Shown here: piece by piece, positions 1 through 6,576 of the stretch
Numbering within the stretch: position 1 is the stretch's first letter
Layout of the letters: the number at the start of each line of letters is the position of its first letter
Origin: Ignavibacteria bacterium
Lineage (GTDB): Bacteria; Bacteroidota; Ignavibacteria; Ignavibacteriales; Melioribacteraceae
Assembly (NCBI GenBank): GCA_003233295.1
Contig: QILJ01000143.1
Span: 1-6,576, forward strand
Length of the DNA stretch: 6,576 bases
Reading direction: 5' to 3'
Translations under genes and position numbers: made by a program
Notes under the pieces: model-generated
What the model was told of the DNA's origin: nothing
Databases searched by the model: none
What the model saw: only the letters and a program-made list of their open reading frames with translations

Positions 1-67
1 ATTTTTTTATAAACAAATAATAAAAGAATTCAAATTAAGATTGATGATATTAACAATAGGTCAATTA
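1..67 (+). other. AT-rich leader upstream of the receptor gene
   Basis: The first 40 bases contain only four G or C residues, as expected for an upstream promoter/leader region. I could not pick out a convincing -10/-35 pair or a Bacteroidota-type -33/-7 promoter (TTG / TAnnTTTG). A weak purine run (AATAGG, 55-60) ends 7 bases before the ATG at 68 and could help place the ribosome. The receptor reading frame stays open to the left edge of the window, so the true start cannot be bounded by an upstream stop. Confidence 0.3.
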
Positions 68-2989
68 ATGAAACTTTTTACAAAACTTAAGAAACTTAAT
101 TTTTTATTATCACTATTGGTCGTTCTGACCATTTCATCATTACCTGTTTTCGGGGGCTCAACCGGTAAAATATCCGGGACTGTTACGGATGCTGTTACCG
201 GCGATCCTCTAATTGGTGTAAACATAGTAATTGCTGAGATCACCGGTTTAGGTGCTGCAACTGATGTTAATGGGCAGTATGTAATTTTGAACATTCCGCC
301 CGGTACTTATACGGTTAAATTCTCGATGATAGGATTTAAGACTGTTGATATGCAGGAAGTTCGTGTTTACACCGATCGAGTAATTAAAGTTGATATAGAA
401 CTTCAGGAAGAAACATATCAAGGTGAAACGGTATTAGTTGTTGCTAAAAGAGAAGAAGTTGAAATGGATAGAACTAATTCTGCCTCTTATGTTAATAGTG
501 AAGAGATCAAAGCGCTCCCTGTTACAGATCTTAAAGATGTTATACAGTTACAAGCCGGTGTTATTAAAGATGCAGGTGGAAATCTTCATATCCGAGGCGG
601 TAGATCACGTGAAATAGCTTATATGATTGACGGTGTGCCGGTTACCAATACATTTAGTCAAGGCGGCGGTTCAAATGTTAATGTTGAAAACAACATGGTT
701 TCAGAACTTCAAGTGATTACCGGTACATTTAATGCAGAATATGGTTCTGCTCAGTCAGGTGTTATTAATGTTGTAACAAGAGTGCCTGATCAAAATATGG
801 ATGGTAATGTTGAATCATATCTTGGCGGTTATTATTCTCCTAAGTCTCCTCAGTATGTGGGTGGTGTTGATAGTTATGATCCTCTCAACAATATAGATAT
901 GAGATTTTCACTTTCAGTTCCCCTAAAATTTATGCCTCAAAGTTTAGGCAAAATGGGGATTCTTATAAACGGAAGGGTCTTAGATGATAAAGGTTATCTT
1001 TATGGCGAAAGAAGATTTATGCCAGAAGACGGATGGGAAATAGAGGTTTATCGTGAGTGGTATAAAGCGACTTATGATCCTCCTGACTTGATTGTTATCC
1101 CGTTGCCGGATTCATTGCACACTGGTAATGGAGACATTGTGGCGATGGACTGGAAAAAAGCATACAATGTAAATGGTAAGTTTGTATATCAGCCTATCGC
1201 TGGAATTACAGCTTCTTACAGCATTTATGTTAGCTCTGACAAGAGTTCGGGCTTTAGTAATTCGTGGAAATTCTTACCGGATGCTATGCCAACATGGTAC
1301 AGCGATAATATTACTCATATGTTTGTATTCACCCACACACCTTCGGATAATTTATATTATAATCTCCGCTACTCGTATCAAACCAATGTAGATAAGAAAT
1401 ATATGTATGAAAGTGCAAATGATCCGAGATATCAAACTACATCGGTAAATGCATGGGACCCAGGCGTTGTAACCGGTTTTGATATGGGTGGAATTAATAG
1501 TTGGGACAGAAACTATTTTCAACAGAAAGTTCATCTTGTAAATGCTGATATTACATGGCAAATTAACAAAGTTGTTGAAGTTAAGGCAGGCGGTGAATTC
1601 AGATCTTATAATTTTCATTATAAAAGAGCGCCGATGAAACCTATGCTGGGTTATGAGTCATTGCAGTTCCCTTATACCCAGAGTGAGATTCGCGGTTTGG
1701 AATTACCTTATGATTATTTCAGAGATGCCACAAGAGAATATGAATTCGGAAAAATCAAATTAAGAGAGGCAAGTCCTGATAGTACTTCGGATGATCTATT
1801 CTATGTCGAATATAATAGAAAACCTATGGATGGTGCGGCATATGCTCAAACGACTCTTAGCATGGGTGAAATTGTGTTAAATGCAGGTGTTAGATTTGAT
1901 TTCTTCTGGACAAATGACAGATGGGCGCCTACTTATTCCAATGTTTTTCCAGAACTGGTCGGTGATGATCGATATTATGAACAAGTTAAACCTAAATATC
2001 AAGTTAGTCCAAGATTCGGACTTTCGTTCCCAATTTCTGATGCCGGCGCTTTACGTTTATCTTACGGTCATTTTTTCCAGCAGCCTAGTTATGAAAAAAT
2101 GTATGCAAATCCGGTATTACCAAGTTTTAACCAATTCAGCATTGCAAATACAATTATTGGTAATCCAAATCTTAAAGCTGAAAAAACCATTCAATATGAA
2201 ATTGGTATACAGCAAGCGATTATGTCGGGGTTTGCCATGGAATTAAGTGTTTTTTATAAAGATATAAGAGATCTATTAGGAATTGAACTCTTAACTTTAA
2301 GTAACGCAACTACATTCAGAAGGTATATTAATAAAGAATACGGAAGTTCTTCAGGTGTTACTTTTACAGTTAATTATCGTTCACCCGATGGTTCTTTTGC
2401 TGCTAATGTTGATTATACTTATATGAAAGCCAAAGGTACAGCTTCATCACCGGAAGCGGCTCTTGATGTACAAATACTTTCCGGTTCCAGCCGTGGAGCT
2501 TATACATTAGCAAAGAGACGAATGTCATATTTGAATTGGGATCAAACTCATTCATTAAACGCTACGGTGACTATTCGACCATTAATGAAAACACTTATTA
2601 GCATTATCACACGTATGGGTTCAGGGCTTCCTTATACACCTTCAACACTAGGTTATGGGCTTGATCTGCCTGCCGGATGGTGGGAAAATATTGAGAGGAA
2701 ACCTTTTAACTGGACAGTGGATCTTCGTCTTTCACAAGATTTTGTGTTGTTAGGGTTGGACTTTTTGGCGAGTATAAATGTATTTAACTTATTTGATCAG
2801 CAGAATGAGTTAAGAGTACATCCAATTACAGGGCGTGCAGGACCAAATGCCTACTTACCTGAAATTGCAAGAATACGTTACAATAGAATAGAAAAACTTG
2901 GTGAGTTTACACCTACGGAAGCTGATTATAATCCAACATGGTATTCACGACCTCGTTTTATTCAATTTGGTTTAGCTCTACAATTTTAA
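68..2989 (+). CDS. TonB-dependent outer-membrane receptor with N-terminal carboxypeptidase-regulatory-like domain
   Basis: This is probably an outer-membrane, TonB-energised receptor/transporter; the substrate cannot be read from the sequence. In-frame starts exist at TTG 41 and ATG 44, but ATG 68 is preferred. It gives 973 aa beginning with a textbook signal peptide: a K-rich n-region, the hydrophobic stretch FLLSLLVVLTISSL, and a break near VFG. Residue numbers below count from TTG 41. Residues 43-123 form a carboxypeptidase-regulatory-like beta-sandwich (ISGTVTDAVTGDPLIGVNI, TDVNGQY, PPGTYTVKFSMIGF). A TonB-box-like segment (ETVLVVAKR) lies at 129-137. The plug domain spans about 138-248, with IRGGRSREIAYMIDGVP (184-200) and NAEYGSAQSGVINVVTR. 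The rest is a beta barrel, with the family motif GNPNLKAEKT (707-716) and a terminal aromatic (LALQF). The domain order resembles SusC-type receptors, but no SusD lipoprotein lies next to it. It is first in a likely operon, 21 bp before the barrel gene. Confidence 0.93.
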   Translation: MKLFTKLKKLNFLLSLLVVLTISSLPVFGGSTGKISGTVTDAVTGDPLIGVNIVIAEITGLGAATDVNGQYVILNIPPGTYTVKFSMIGFKTVDMQEVRVYTDRVIKVDIELQEETYQGETVLVVAKREEVEMDRTNSASYVNSEEIKALPVTDLKDVIQLQAGVIKDAGGNLHIRGGRSREIAYMIDGVPVTNTFSQGGGSNVNVENNMVSELQVITGTFNAEYGSAQSGVINVVTRVPDQNMDGNVESYLGGYYSPKSPQYVGGVDSYDPLNNIDMRFSLSVPLKFMPQSLGKMGILINGRVLDDKGYLYGERRFMPEDGWEIEVYREWYKATYDPPDLIVIPLPDSLHTGNGDIVAMDWKKAYNVNGKFVYQPIAGITASYSIYVSSDKSSGFSNSWKFLPDAMPTWYSDNITHMFVFTHTPSDNLYYNLRYSYQTNVDKKYMYESANDPRYQTTSVNAWDPGVVTGFDMGGINSWDRNYFQQKVHLVNADITWQINKVVEVKAGGEFRSYNFHYKRAPMKPMLGYESLQFPYTQSEIRGLELPYDYFRDATREYEFGKIKLREASPDSTSDDLFYVEYNRKPMDGAAYAQTTLSMGEIVLNAGVRFDFFWTNDRWAPTYSNVFPELVGDDRYYEQVKPKYQVSPRFGLSFPISDAGALRLSYGHFFQQPSYEKMYANPVLPSFNQFSIANTIIGNPNLKAEKTIQYEIGIQQAIMSGFAMELSVFYKDIRDLLGIELLTLSNATTFRRYINKEYGSSSGVTFTVNYRSPDGSFAANVDYTYMKAKGTASSPEAALDVQILSGSSRGAYTLAKRRMSYLNWDQTHSLNATVTIRPLMKTLISIITRMGSGLPYTPSTLGYGLDLPAGWWENIERKPFNWTVDLRLSQDFVLLGLDFLASINVFNLFDQQNELRVHPITGRAGPNAYLPEIARIRYNRIEKLGEFTPTEADYNPTWYSRPRFIQFGLALQF

Positions 2990-3010
2990 TTATTAACTTT
3001 TTGATGAATT

Positions 3011-4090
3011 ATGCGAAAAACAAAAAATAATTTAAGACCGTTTATTTTAATTCTAATAGGATTTTTCTTAATAGGAAAAAGTTTATTTGCGCAAATTGAT
3101 GCAGGTAATTTGGAATTTGATACTGATGCAAATAAAAGAGGTTCTGCGGCAGCAGCAATGCTGGGTATTGGAATAGGTGCACGTGCCGAAGCTTTAGGCG
3201 GTGCATTTGTTGCAATTGCAGACGATCCCTCTGCGCTTTATTGGAATCCAGCTGGTATAGTCCAATTAAATTCGTTATCAGTTTTGGTTACCAAGGCGAA
3301 TTGGCTTGTTGAAACAGATTTTAGTGCGCTTGACTTTGTTATTCCTATCAATTCAATGAATTCTGCTATCGGGTTGCATTTGGCAATATTGGATTATGGA
3401 GATAATCCTGTCAGAACTGTTTTTAGACCTGAAGGTACCGGAGAAACATATTCAGCATCTGATTTTGTTGTTGGACTTTACTGGGCTATGAGTATTACGG
3501 ATAGAGTTTCCGTTAGTCTTGGATTAAAATATTTTCAGGAAACTATTTGGCATGTTAAAGGATCAGCTTTAGCAGCCGATCTCTCAATTCTCTTTCAAAC
3601 TCCTTGGAAAGGTTTAAAACTAGGAGGTACTATCAGTAATCTCGGGCCGGAATTCGGATTAGCGGGTAGAGATTTGACAAATGTTGAAGATGTAGATGGA
3701 AGGAAACCGATATATTTCAATAATGATAATGTACCAATCAATATAGCTACCGAAACTTATCCCTTACCGTTATTGTTCAGATTTGGTATCGCTTATAAAT
3801 GGGAACTTAATGAGAGTAATTCCATTACGATAGCTAGTAATTTAAATCATCCGAGTAATAATGTTGAATCTGTTGATGCAGGTCTTGAAGCGCGGATATT
3901 TAATTCGTTTTTTCTTAGGGGAGGTTATCAATCAATGTTTACAGATTATTCTGCAAACGGATTAACTCTCGGTGCTGGAATTAATTATAAAATATTGGAT
4001 GTGATGTCAATAATTGTTGATTATTCTTGGTCGGATTGGGGAGTGCTAAATTCTGTCCATAGAATTTCAATAGGAGTAAGTGCATATTAA
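3011..4090 (+). CDS. PorV/PorQ-family outer-membrane beta-barrel protein
   Basis: This predicted outer-membrane barrel of 359 aa belongs to the PorV/PorQ (UPF0164-like) family. Residues 1-27 are a signal peptide (FILILIGFFLIG, cleavage LFA|QID, leaving an N-terminal Gln as is common in Bacteroidota-like exports). The diagnostic block is at 55-83: GIGARAEALGGAF followed by DDPSALYWNPAGI. After it come alternating hydrophobic strands typical of a barrel (VSVSLGLKYF, LFRFGIAYKW, LRGGYQSMF, LTLGAGINYKI), ending in an aromatic residue (GVSAY). In Bacteroidota, PorV works with the T9SS sortase PorU on secreted cargo, and PorQ has a related role. Many family members in other FCB lineages have no assigned function, so I do not give the name porV. 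The ATG at 3011 is the sensible start because it preserves the signal peptide; the nearby ATG at 3004 is in another frame and stops at once. No clear Shine-Dalgarno sequence precedes it. The short 21 bp gap supports co-transcription with the receptor. Confidence 0.88.
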   Translation: MRKTKNNLRPFILILIGFFLIGKSLFAQIDAGNLEFDTDANKRGSAAAAMLGIGIGARAEALGGAFVAIADDPSALYWNPAGIVQLNSLSVLVTKANWLVETDFSALDFVIPINSMNSAIGLHLAILDYGDNPVRTVFRPEGTGETYSASDFVVGLYWAMSITDRVSVSLGLKYFQETIWHVKGSALAADLSILFQTPWKGLKLGGTISNLGPEFGLAGRDLTNVEDVDGRKPIYFNNDNVPINIATETYPLPLLFRFGIAYKWELNESNSITIASNLNHPSNNVESVDAGLEARIFNSFFLRGGYQSMFTDYSANGLTLGAGINYKILDVMSIIVDYSWSDWGVLNSVHRISIGVSAY

Positions 4091-4094
4091 AAGA

Positions 4095-4112
4095 TTTTAT
4101 TGTTTAATAAAA
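4095..4112 (+). repeat. Perfect A/T inverted repeat (weak hairpin) in the intergenic spacer
   Basis: TTTTATT, a GTTT loop, then AATAAAA form a perfect 7 bp stem with a 4-base loop, starting 5 bases after the stop of the barrel gene. The stem has no G-C pairs and no T-tract follows on the plus strand, so it is unlikely to be a strong intrinsic terminator. It might be a partial attenuator or an mRNA-processing or stability element, or simply a chance product of AT-rich DNA. Confidence 0.35.
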
Positions 4113-4142
4113 ACTAAGTTATTAAAAAATTGTGATTAAAAC

Positions 4143-4147
4143 AGGAG
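4143..4147 (+). promoter_or_regulatory. Shine-Dalgarno sequence that fixes the GTG start of the third gene
   Basis: AGGAG lies 6 bases upstream of GTG 4154, a near-ideal match and spacing. An in-frame TAA at 4151-4153 directly precedes the GTG, so the protein cannot start further upstream. A strong Shine-Dalgarno sequence paired with a GTG start stands out because the other two genes have no comparable site. Confidence 0.75.
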
Positions 4148-4153
4148 TAGTAA

Positions 4154-6415
4154 GTGTTTAACGTAAAGAGTGTTTATAAAAAGGTATATAATATAATTTC
4201 CTTTTTGATCATTGCTATTTTAGTATCATTCAGCGTACCTCGTAATATTCATGCACAAGTTGCTGGTGCTCAATTTGATACACAGCCTATGCATTGGGCA
4301 AGATATTGGGCTCGTGCAGTATTTGATAGAAATCTTGTTTATACGCCTATATGGAATATAGGTAACATAACCGATTCCGGTGTTACGCCTAGTAGATCGT
4401 TAAGGTGGCCGGGTAGCGAGGGTTTAAGTTATGCCGTCAGGGCTCACTTTTTTATTGGTGCATATGTAACAGATATGACTGCATATAAAGGGAAGCAGGT
4501 TCCTGACGAAAGAGACGGTAAACAGTTCGGTATTGTTAGTGATGCCTACTTACCGCACGTAAGTACTTCAACAGTAGCACAGCTTTCTTCAGACAGATCA
4601 CATCAGCAGATATGGCAGCCATTCCCAGGCTTTTACAATGATGGATTTTATGGCTATATATGGGGAATAAATGAGGATACTAACGGTGACGGTGAGCTGG
4701 CCCCAAGTGAAGATATTAATTATAACGGACAATTAGATTATAATCTTGATCCTCCGGCCGGAATATTAAAAAGTATGGCGATAAGTACTGATAAACGAAC
4801 TTGGCCTGAATACTGGCCCGGCGGTTCCTATGTTGGTGATGATCGCCAACCGGCAGGCAGACCGCCTAAAACTTCGGGTCCGGGAAAACGTGTCGGTCAA
4901 TGGAACGGTGAATATAAAGCTGCTCCGATAGCTGATCAGGAAACTCTTTATATGATGGATGACCATGAAAATGATTTTTGGAATGATTACAAAGATGTTA
5001 ATTATTGGCCAATGAAAAATCCGGATGGTACTCCTGATACAACAGAATGGAACAATCCTAATGTAAATAAAGTGGCTATTGCCGGTTCAGGCGTAGAAGT
5101 GGAATCTCGTACCTATGGCTGGTTCCACCCGCTTGCAGAGGACTTACTCGTTTCTGTTTATAGAGTCAGGAACTACAGCGATTATGATTTGAATCGTGTT
5201 GTAACCGGCATGTGGGCAGATCCAAATATTGTTCAAAGTAATTTTAATGCTGCCGATTATATTGTTGCTACGTATGGCGCAGGTGAGGAAGGACGATTAG
5301 AATTTGACGTTCTTTACGTATGGCATAAATTCCCGGATCAGCTTAATACTTTTCAAAAAGTTGGTGTATTTGGTTTCGGATTCTTGGAAAGTCCTGGTAT
5401 TGATTACAATGGTATAGATGATGATAAGGATGGAATGATTGATGAATCCATGTCTGACGGTATTGACAATGACGGAGACTGGCGTCCATTTGAAGATATT
5501 GGTATTGAGGATATTGCCGGTACAAGAGGTAATGGTATATGGGACACAGAAGATGCTAACCTGAACGGGGGTCTTGATCCTGGTGAAGATGTCAACAAAA
5601 ATGACAAATTGGATTTTGAACCGATCAACGATGATCGCGGAACTGATGGTATTGGTCCTGATGAAAATGGCTGGCCTGGTCCCGATCCTGACGGTACAGA
5701 AACAAATGGTACATACGAAATTGGTGAGCCTAATTTTGATGTAACTGATATAGACGAAGCCGACCAAGCAGGTTTGGAACATGTTTTTGTATATGAAAAT
5801 AATAAAGTACTAAGAGATCAGAAAACATTTTGGGATAAATATATTAGTAGACCTGGTCAGAGAATTGAAGCTAGCGATGATGACATCGTCTTCTTATTTG
5901 GTGCAAAAGATGTTAAACTTGAAACAACTGACAAACTTCAGCAAGCTTCAAAACCAGTATGGAAGAGGTTTACAATTACTCTGCTGATGGGTGAGGATCA
6001 AGATGATATTGTTCGAAATAAATCAACAATGCAGAATATTTATAACAATAACTATCGTTTCCTAACTCCTCCGTTGCAGCCTACGCTGGTGGCAAATGTA
6101 TCCAGCAAAAAAGTTCAATTGTATTGGGATTCGGCTGCTGAGTTATCAAAAGATCCATTTTTCGGTTTTGATTTTAATGGCTATAGATTATATAAAAGTA
6201 CAGACCCGGATTTTCTAGATATTAAAAAGGTAACAGATGCATTTGGGAATGTTTTACTTTTTGAACCGCTTGAAATATTTGATAGAGCAGATGATCATTT
6301 AAAAGGAGTGCATCCAGTACCGTTTCCTAATCTTGGTGTGCATTACGATATGGGTAAGAATAGTGGTTCTTGTAGAAAATGGGCGTACTTATTACTATGC
6401 TGTCAGCTCAATTGA
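4154..6415 (+). CDS. Large exported Asp/Asn-rich surface protein with calcium-loop repeats and FN3-like domain; frame broken near 6368
   Basis: Function is not established; this is a predicted secreted or surface protein. From GTG 4154 (AGGAG 6 bases upstream, in-frame stop just before) the frame gives 753 aa. Residues 1-34 are a signal peptide (YNIISFLIIAILVSFSVP, cleavage IHA|QVAG). Residues 40-400 are Trp/Tyr/Asp-rich and match no catalytic family I recognise. EF-hand/dockerin-like loops occur at 175-199 and are dense at 415-535, ending in NFDVTDIDEADQAGL, a phrase I recall from FCB surface proteins. Residues about 638-738 begin a fibronectin III-like module (PPLQPTLVANVSSKKVQLYW, FNGYRLYKSTDP). 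The last 15 or so residues, after GKNSG, are out of frame (SCRKWAYLLLCCQLN): the natural continuation lies in the +1 frame and stays open to the window end. The native gene is therefore longer, and any C-terminal sorting signal lies outside the window. It sits 63 bp after the barrel gene, probably in the same operon. Confidence 0.85.
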   Translation: MFNVKSVYKKVYNIISFLIIAILVSFSVPRNIHAQVAGAQFDTQPMHWARYWARAVFDRNLVYTPIWNIGNITDSGVTPSRSLRWPGSEGLSYAVRAHFFIGAYVTDMTAYKGKQVPDERDGKQFGIVSDAYLPHVSTSTVAQLSSDRSHQQIWQPFPGFYNDGFYGYIWGINEDTNGDGELAPSEDINYNGQLDYNLDPPAGILKSMAISTDKRTWPEYWPGGSYVGDDRQPAGRPPKTSGPGKRVGQWNGEYKAAPIADQETLYMMDDHENDFWNDYKDVNYWPMKNPDGTPDTTEWNNPNVNKVAIAGSGVEVESRTYGWFHPLAEDLLVSVYRVRNYSDYDLNRVVTGMWADPNIVQSNFNAADYIVATYGAGEEGRLEFDVLYVWHKFPDQLNTFQKVGVFGFGFLESPGIDYNGIDDDKDGMIDESMSDGIDNDGDWRPFEDIGIEDIAGTRGNGIWDTEDANLNGGLDPGEDVNKNDKLDFEPINDDRGTDGIGPDENGWPGPDPDGTETNGTYEIGEPNFDVTDIDEADQAGLEHVFVYENNKVLRDQKTFWDKYISRPGQRIEASDDDIVFLFGAKDVKLETTDKLQQASKPVWKRFTITLLMGEDQDDIVRNKSTMQNIYNNNYRFLTPPLQPTLVANVSSKKVQLYWDSAAELSKDPFFGFDFNGYRLYKSTDPDFLDIKKVTDAFGNVLLFEPLEIFDRADDHLKGVHPVPFPNLGVHYDMGKNSGSCRKWAYLLLCCQLN
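4676..4750 (+). repeat. Tandem EF-hand/dockerin-like calcium loops, first cluster
   Basis: Residues 175-186 read DTNGDGELAPSE, a full 12-residue D-x-N-x-D-G-...-E loop. The loop DINYNGQLDYNLD (187-199) follows immediately with the same D-x-N-x-N-G-x-x-D spacing. In dockerins, thrombospondin type 3 repeats and EF-hands this pattern binds Ca2+. Binding here is inferred from spacing alone, and the flanking helices of a true EF-hand are not evident. Confidence 0.6.
5396..5758 (+). repeat. Asp/Asn/Gly-rich calcium-loop array, second cluster
   Basis: Residues 415-535 hold several degenerate D-x-D/N-x-D/N-G units: DDDKDGMID (422-430), DGIDNDGD (435-442), DANLNGGLDPGE (467-478, a complete 12-residue loop), DVNKNDKLD (479-487) and DPDGTETNG (511-519). 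They end before TDIDEADQ. The pattern suggests a Ca2+-stabilised linker or rigid stalk on an extracellular protein. The repeats vary too much to be exact nucleotide repeats. Confidence 0.6.
6359..6380 (+). other. Reading-frame break (apparent one-base insertion)
   Basis: The frame from GTG 4154 reads ...GVHYDMGKNSG up to 6367, then turns to low-quality sequence and stops at 6413-6415. Dropping one T from the TT at 6367-6368 gives GKNSG-LVENGRTYYYAV. Dropping one from the TT at 6370-6371 gives GKNSG-SVENGRTYYYAV. Either restores one continuous FN3-like domain. There is no prfB-like +1 site or evident stimulatory structure, so an indel (sequencing, assembly or real mutation) is the favoured explanation. 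Confidence 0.8.
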
Positions 6416-6576
6416 TGCCGGTAATGATTGGGATTTTTACGAACGCGGATTGGTAACCGTTGATTACCCGTTGAAGGCTATGCCAAGTGAATCTCCTTTT
6501 AATATTACAGTTAATGAATTGGGAGAAGTTGTATTCAGAGATAGGAATACTGCAGTTTGTACACCGCAGGAACCTG
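6369..6576 (+). CDS. Continuation of the surface protein in the +1 frame (partial, runs off the window)
   Basis: From the frame break onward this frame is open to the last base. It reads LVENGRTYYYAVSSIDAG, then a W/F/Y-containing turn, KAMPSESPFNITVNELGE and VVFRDRNTAVCTPQEP. GRTYYYAVSSID matches the late strands of a fibronectin III-like domain (the common YYYAV-x-x-x-D pattern), which completes the module begun near residue 638 of the upstream frame. It is therefore the same gene and not an independent one. It has no convincing start of its own: GTG 6363, TTG 6450 and ATG 6480 are in frame but lack a ribosome-binding site. The C-terminus, and any T9SS sorting domain, would lie beyond 6576. 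Confidence 0.75.

Noticed and set aside
61..294. Minus-strand open frame over the receptor N-terminus
   Set aside because: It lies fully antisense to the signal peptide and regulatory-like domain of a well-supported gene, with no domain or ribosome-binding site of its own.
1352..1618. Minus-strand open frame inside the receptor barrel
   Set aside because: It is antisense to a clear beta-barrel coding region, and its translation looks like random AT-rich sequence.
1173..2246. Two plus-strand open frames (1173-1391 and 1881-2246) in an alternative frame of the receptor
   Set aside because: The receptor frame is continuous through both and carries recognisable barrel motifs, so these are out-of-frame shadows and not evidence of a frameshift.
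68..4090. SusC/SusD polysaccharide-utilisation pair
   Set aside because: The receptor has the SusC-like regulatory domain, but the next gene is a barrel with a Sec-type signal (LFA|Q). It has no lipobox and no helical SusD features.
4095..4112. Rho-independent terminator after the barrel gene
   Set aside because: The stem is only A-T pairs and lacks a following T-tract, so it is recorded only as a weak hairpin.
5297..5782. Overlapping minus-strand open frames opposite the calcium-loop array
   Set aside because: They are antisense to Asp-rich sequence: GAT codons read as ATC on the other strand, which removes stops. The translations are low-complexity Ile/Ser/Thr-rich with no family features.
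6359..6380. Programmed ribosomal frameshifting at the frame break
   Set aside because: There is no X-XXY-YYZ slippery heptamer (and the shift is +1, not -1), no prfB-like stop-codon context and no clear stimulatory hairpin. A one-base indel is simpler.

Overview
The window is AT-rich and carries three genes in a row on the plus strand, covering almost every base. All three encode exported envelope proteins with clear N-terminal signal peptides. In order they are a TonB-dependent receptor (68-2989), a PorV/PorQ-type outer-membrane barrel (3011-4090), and a large Asp/Asn-rich surface or secreted protein (from GTG 4154) that runs off the right edge. The organism is most likely a member of the Fibrobacteres-Chlorobi-Bacteroidetes (FCB) superphylum, for example Ignavibacteria, Calditrichota, KSB1 or Marinimicrobia-like lineages. 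The basis is the receptor with a carboxypeptidase-regulatory-like domain, the PorV-family barrel, signal peptides ending A|Q, and the style of the third protein. Family resemblances come from memory, so the exact phylum is not settled.

Layout: 1-67 is a very AT-rich leader. The receptor gene follows, and 21 bp separate it from the barrel gene. A 63 bp spacer holds an all-A/T hairpin and a strong Shine-Dalgarno sequence (AGGAG), then the third gene begins. The arrangement looks like one transcription unit. No RNA gene, CRISPR array, insertion sequence or phage feature was seen.

The main anomaly is a +1 reading-frame break in the third gene at about 6367-6371. The frame opened at 4154 ends at a stop at 6415, but the family-like sequence (ENGRTYYYAVSSIDAG...) continues without a stop in the next frame to the window end. 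Removing a single T restores a continuous fibronectin III-like domain. A one-base sequencing or assembly error, or a recent mutation, explains it better than programmed frameshifting.

Working together (inference): the receptor would import or bind a ligand at the outer membrane using TonB energy. The PorV-like barrel may be an outer-membrane partner or a type IX secretion (T9SS) cargo-handling component. The third protein, with several EF-hand/dockerin-like calcium loops and an FN3-like module, would be exposed on or released from the cell surface. I recall receptor / PorV-family / Asp-rich protein triplets as recurrent in FCB genomes, but the joint function is not established from this sequence.
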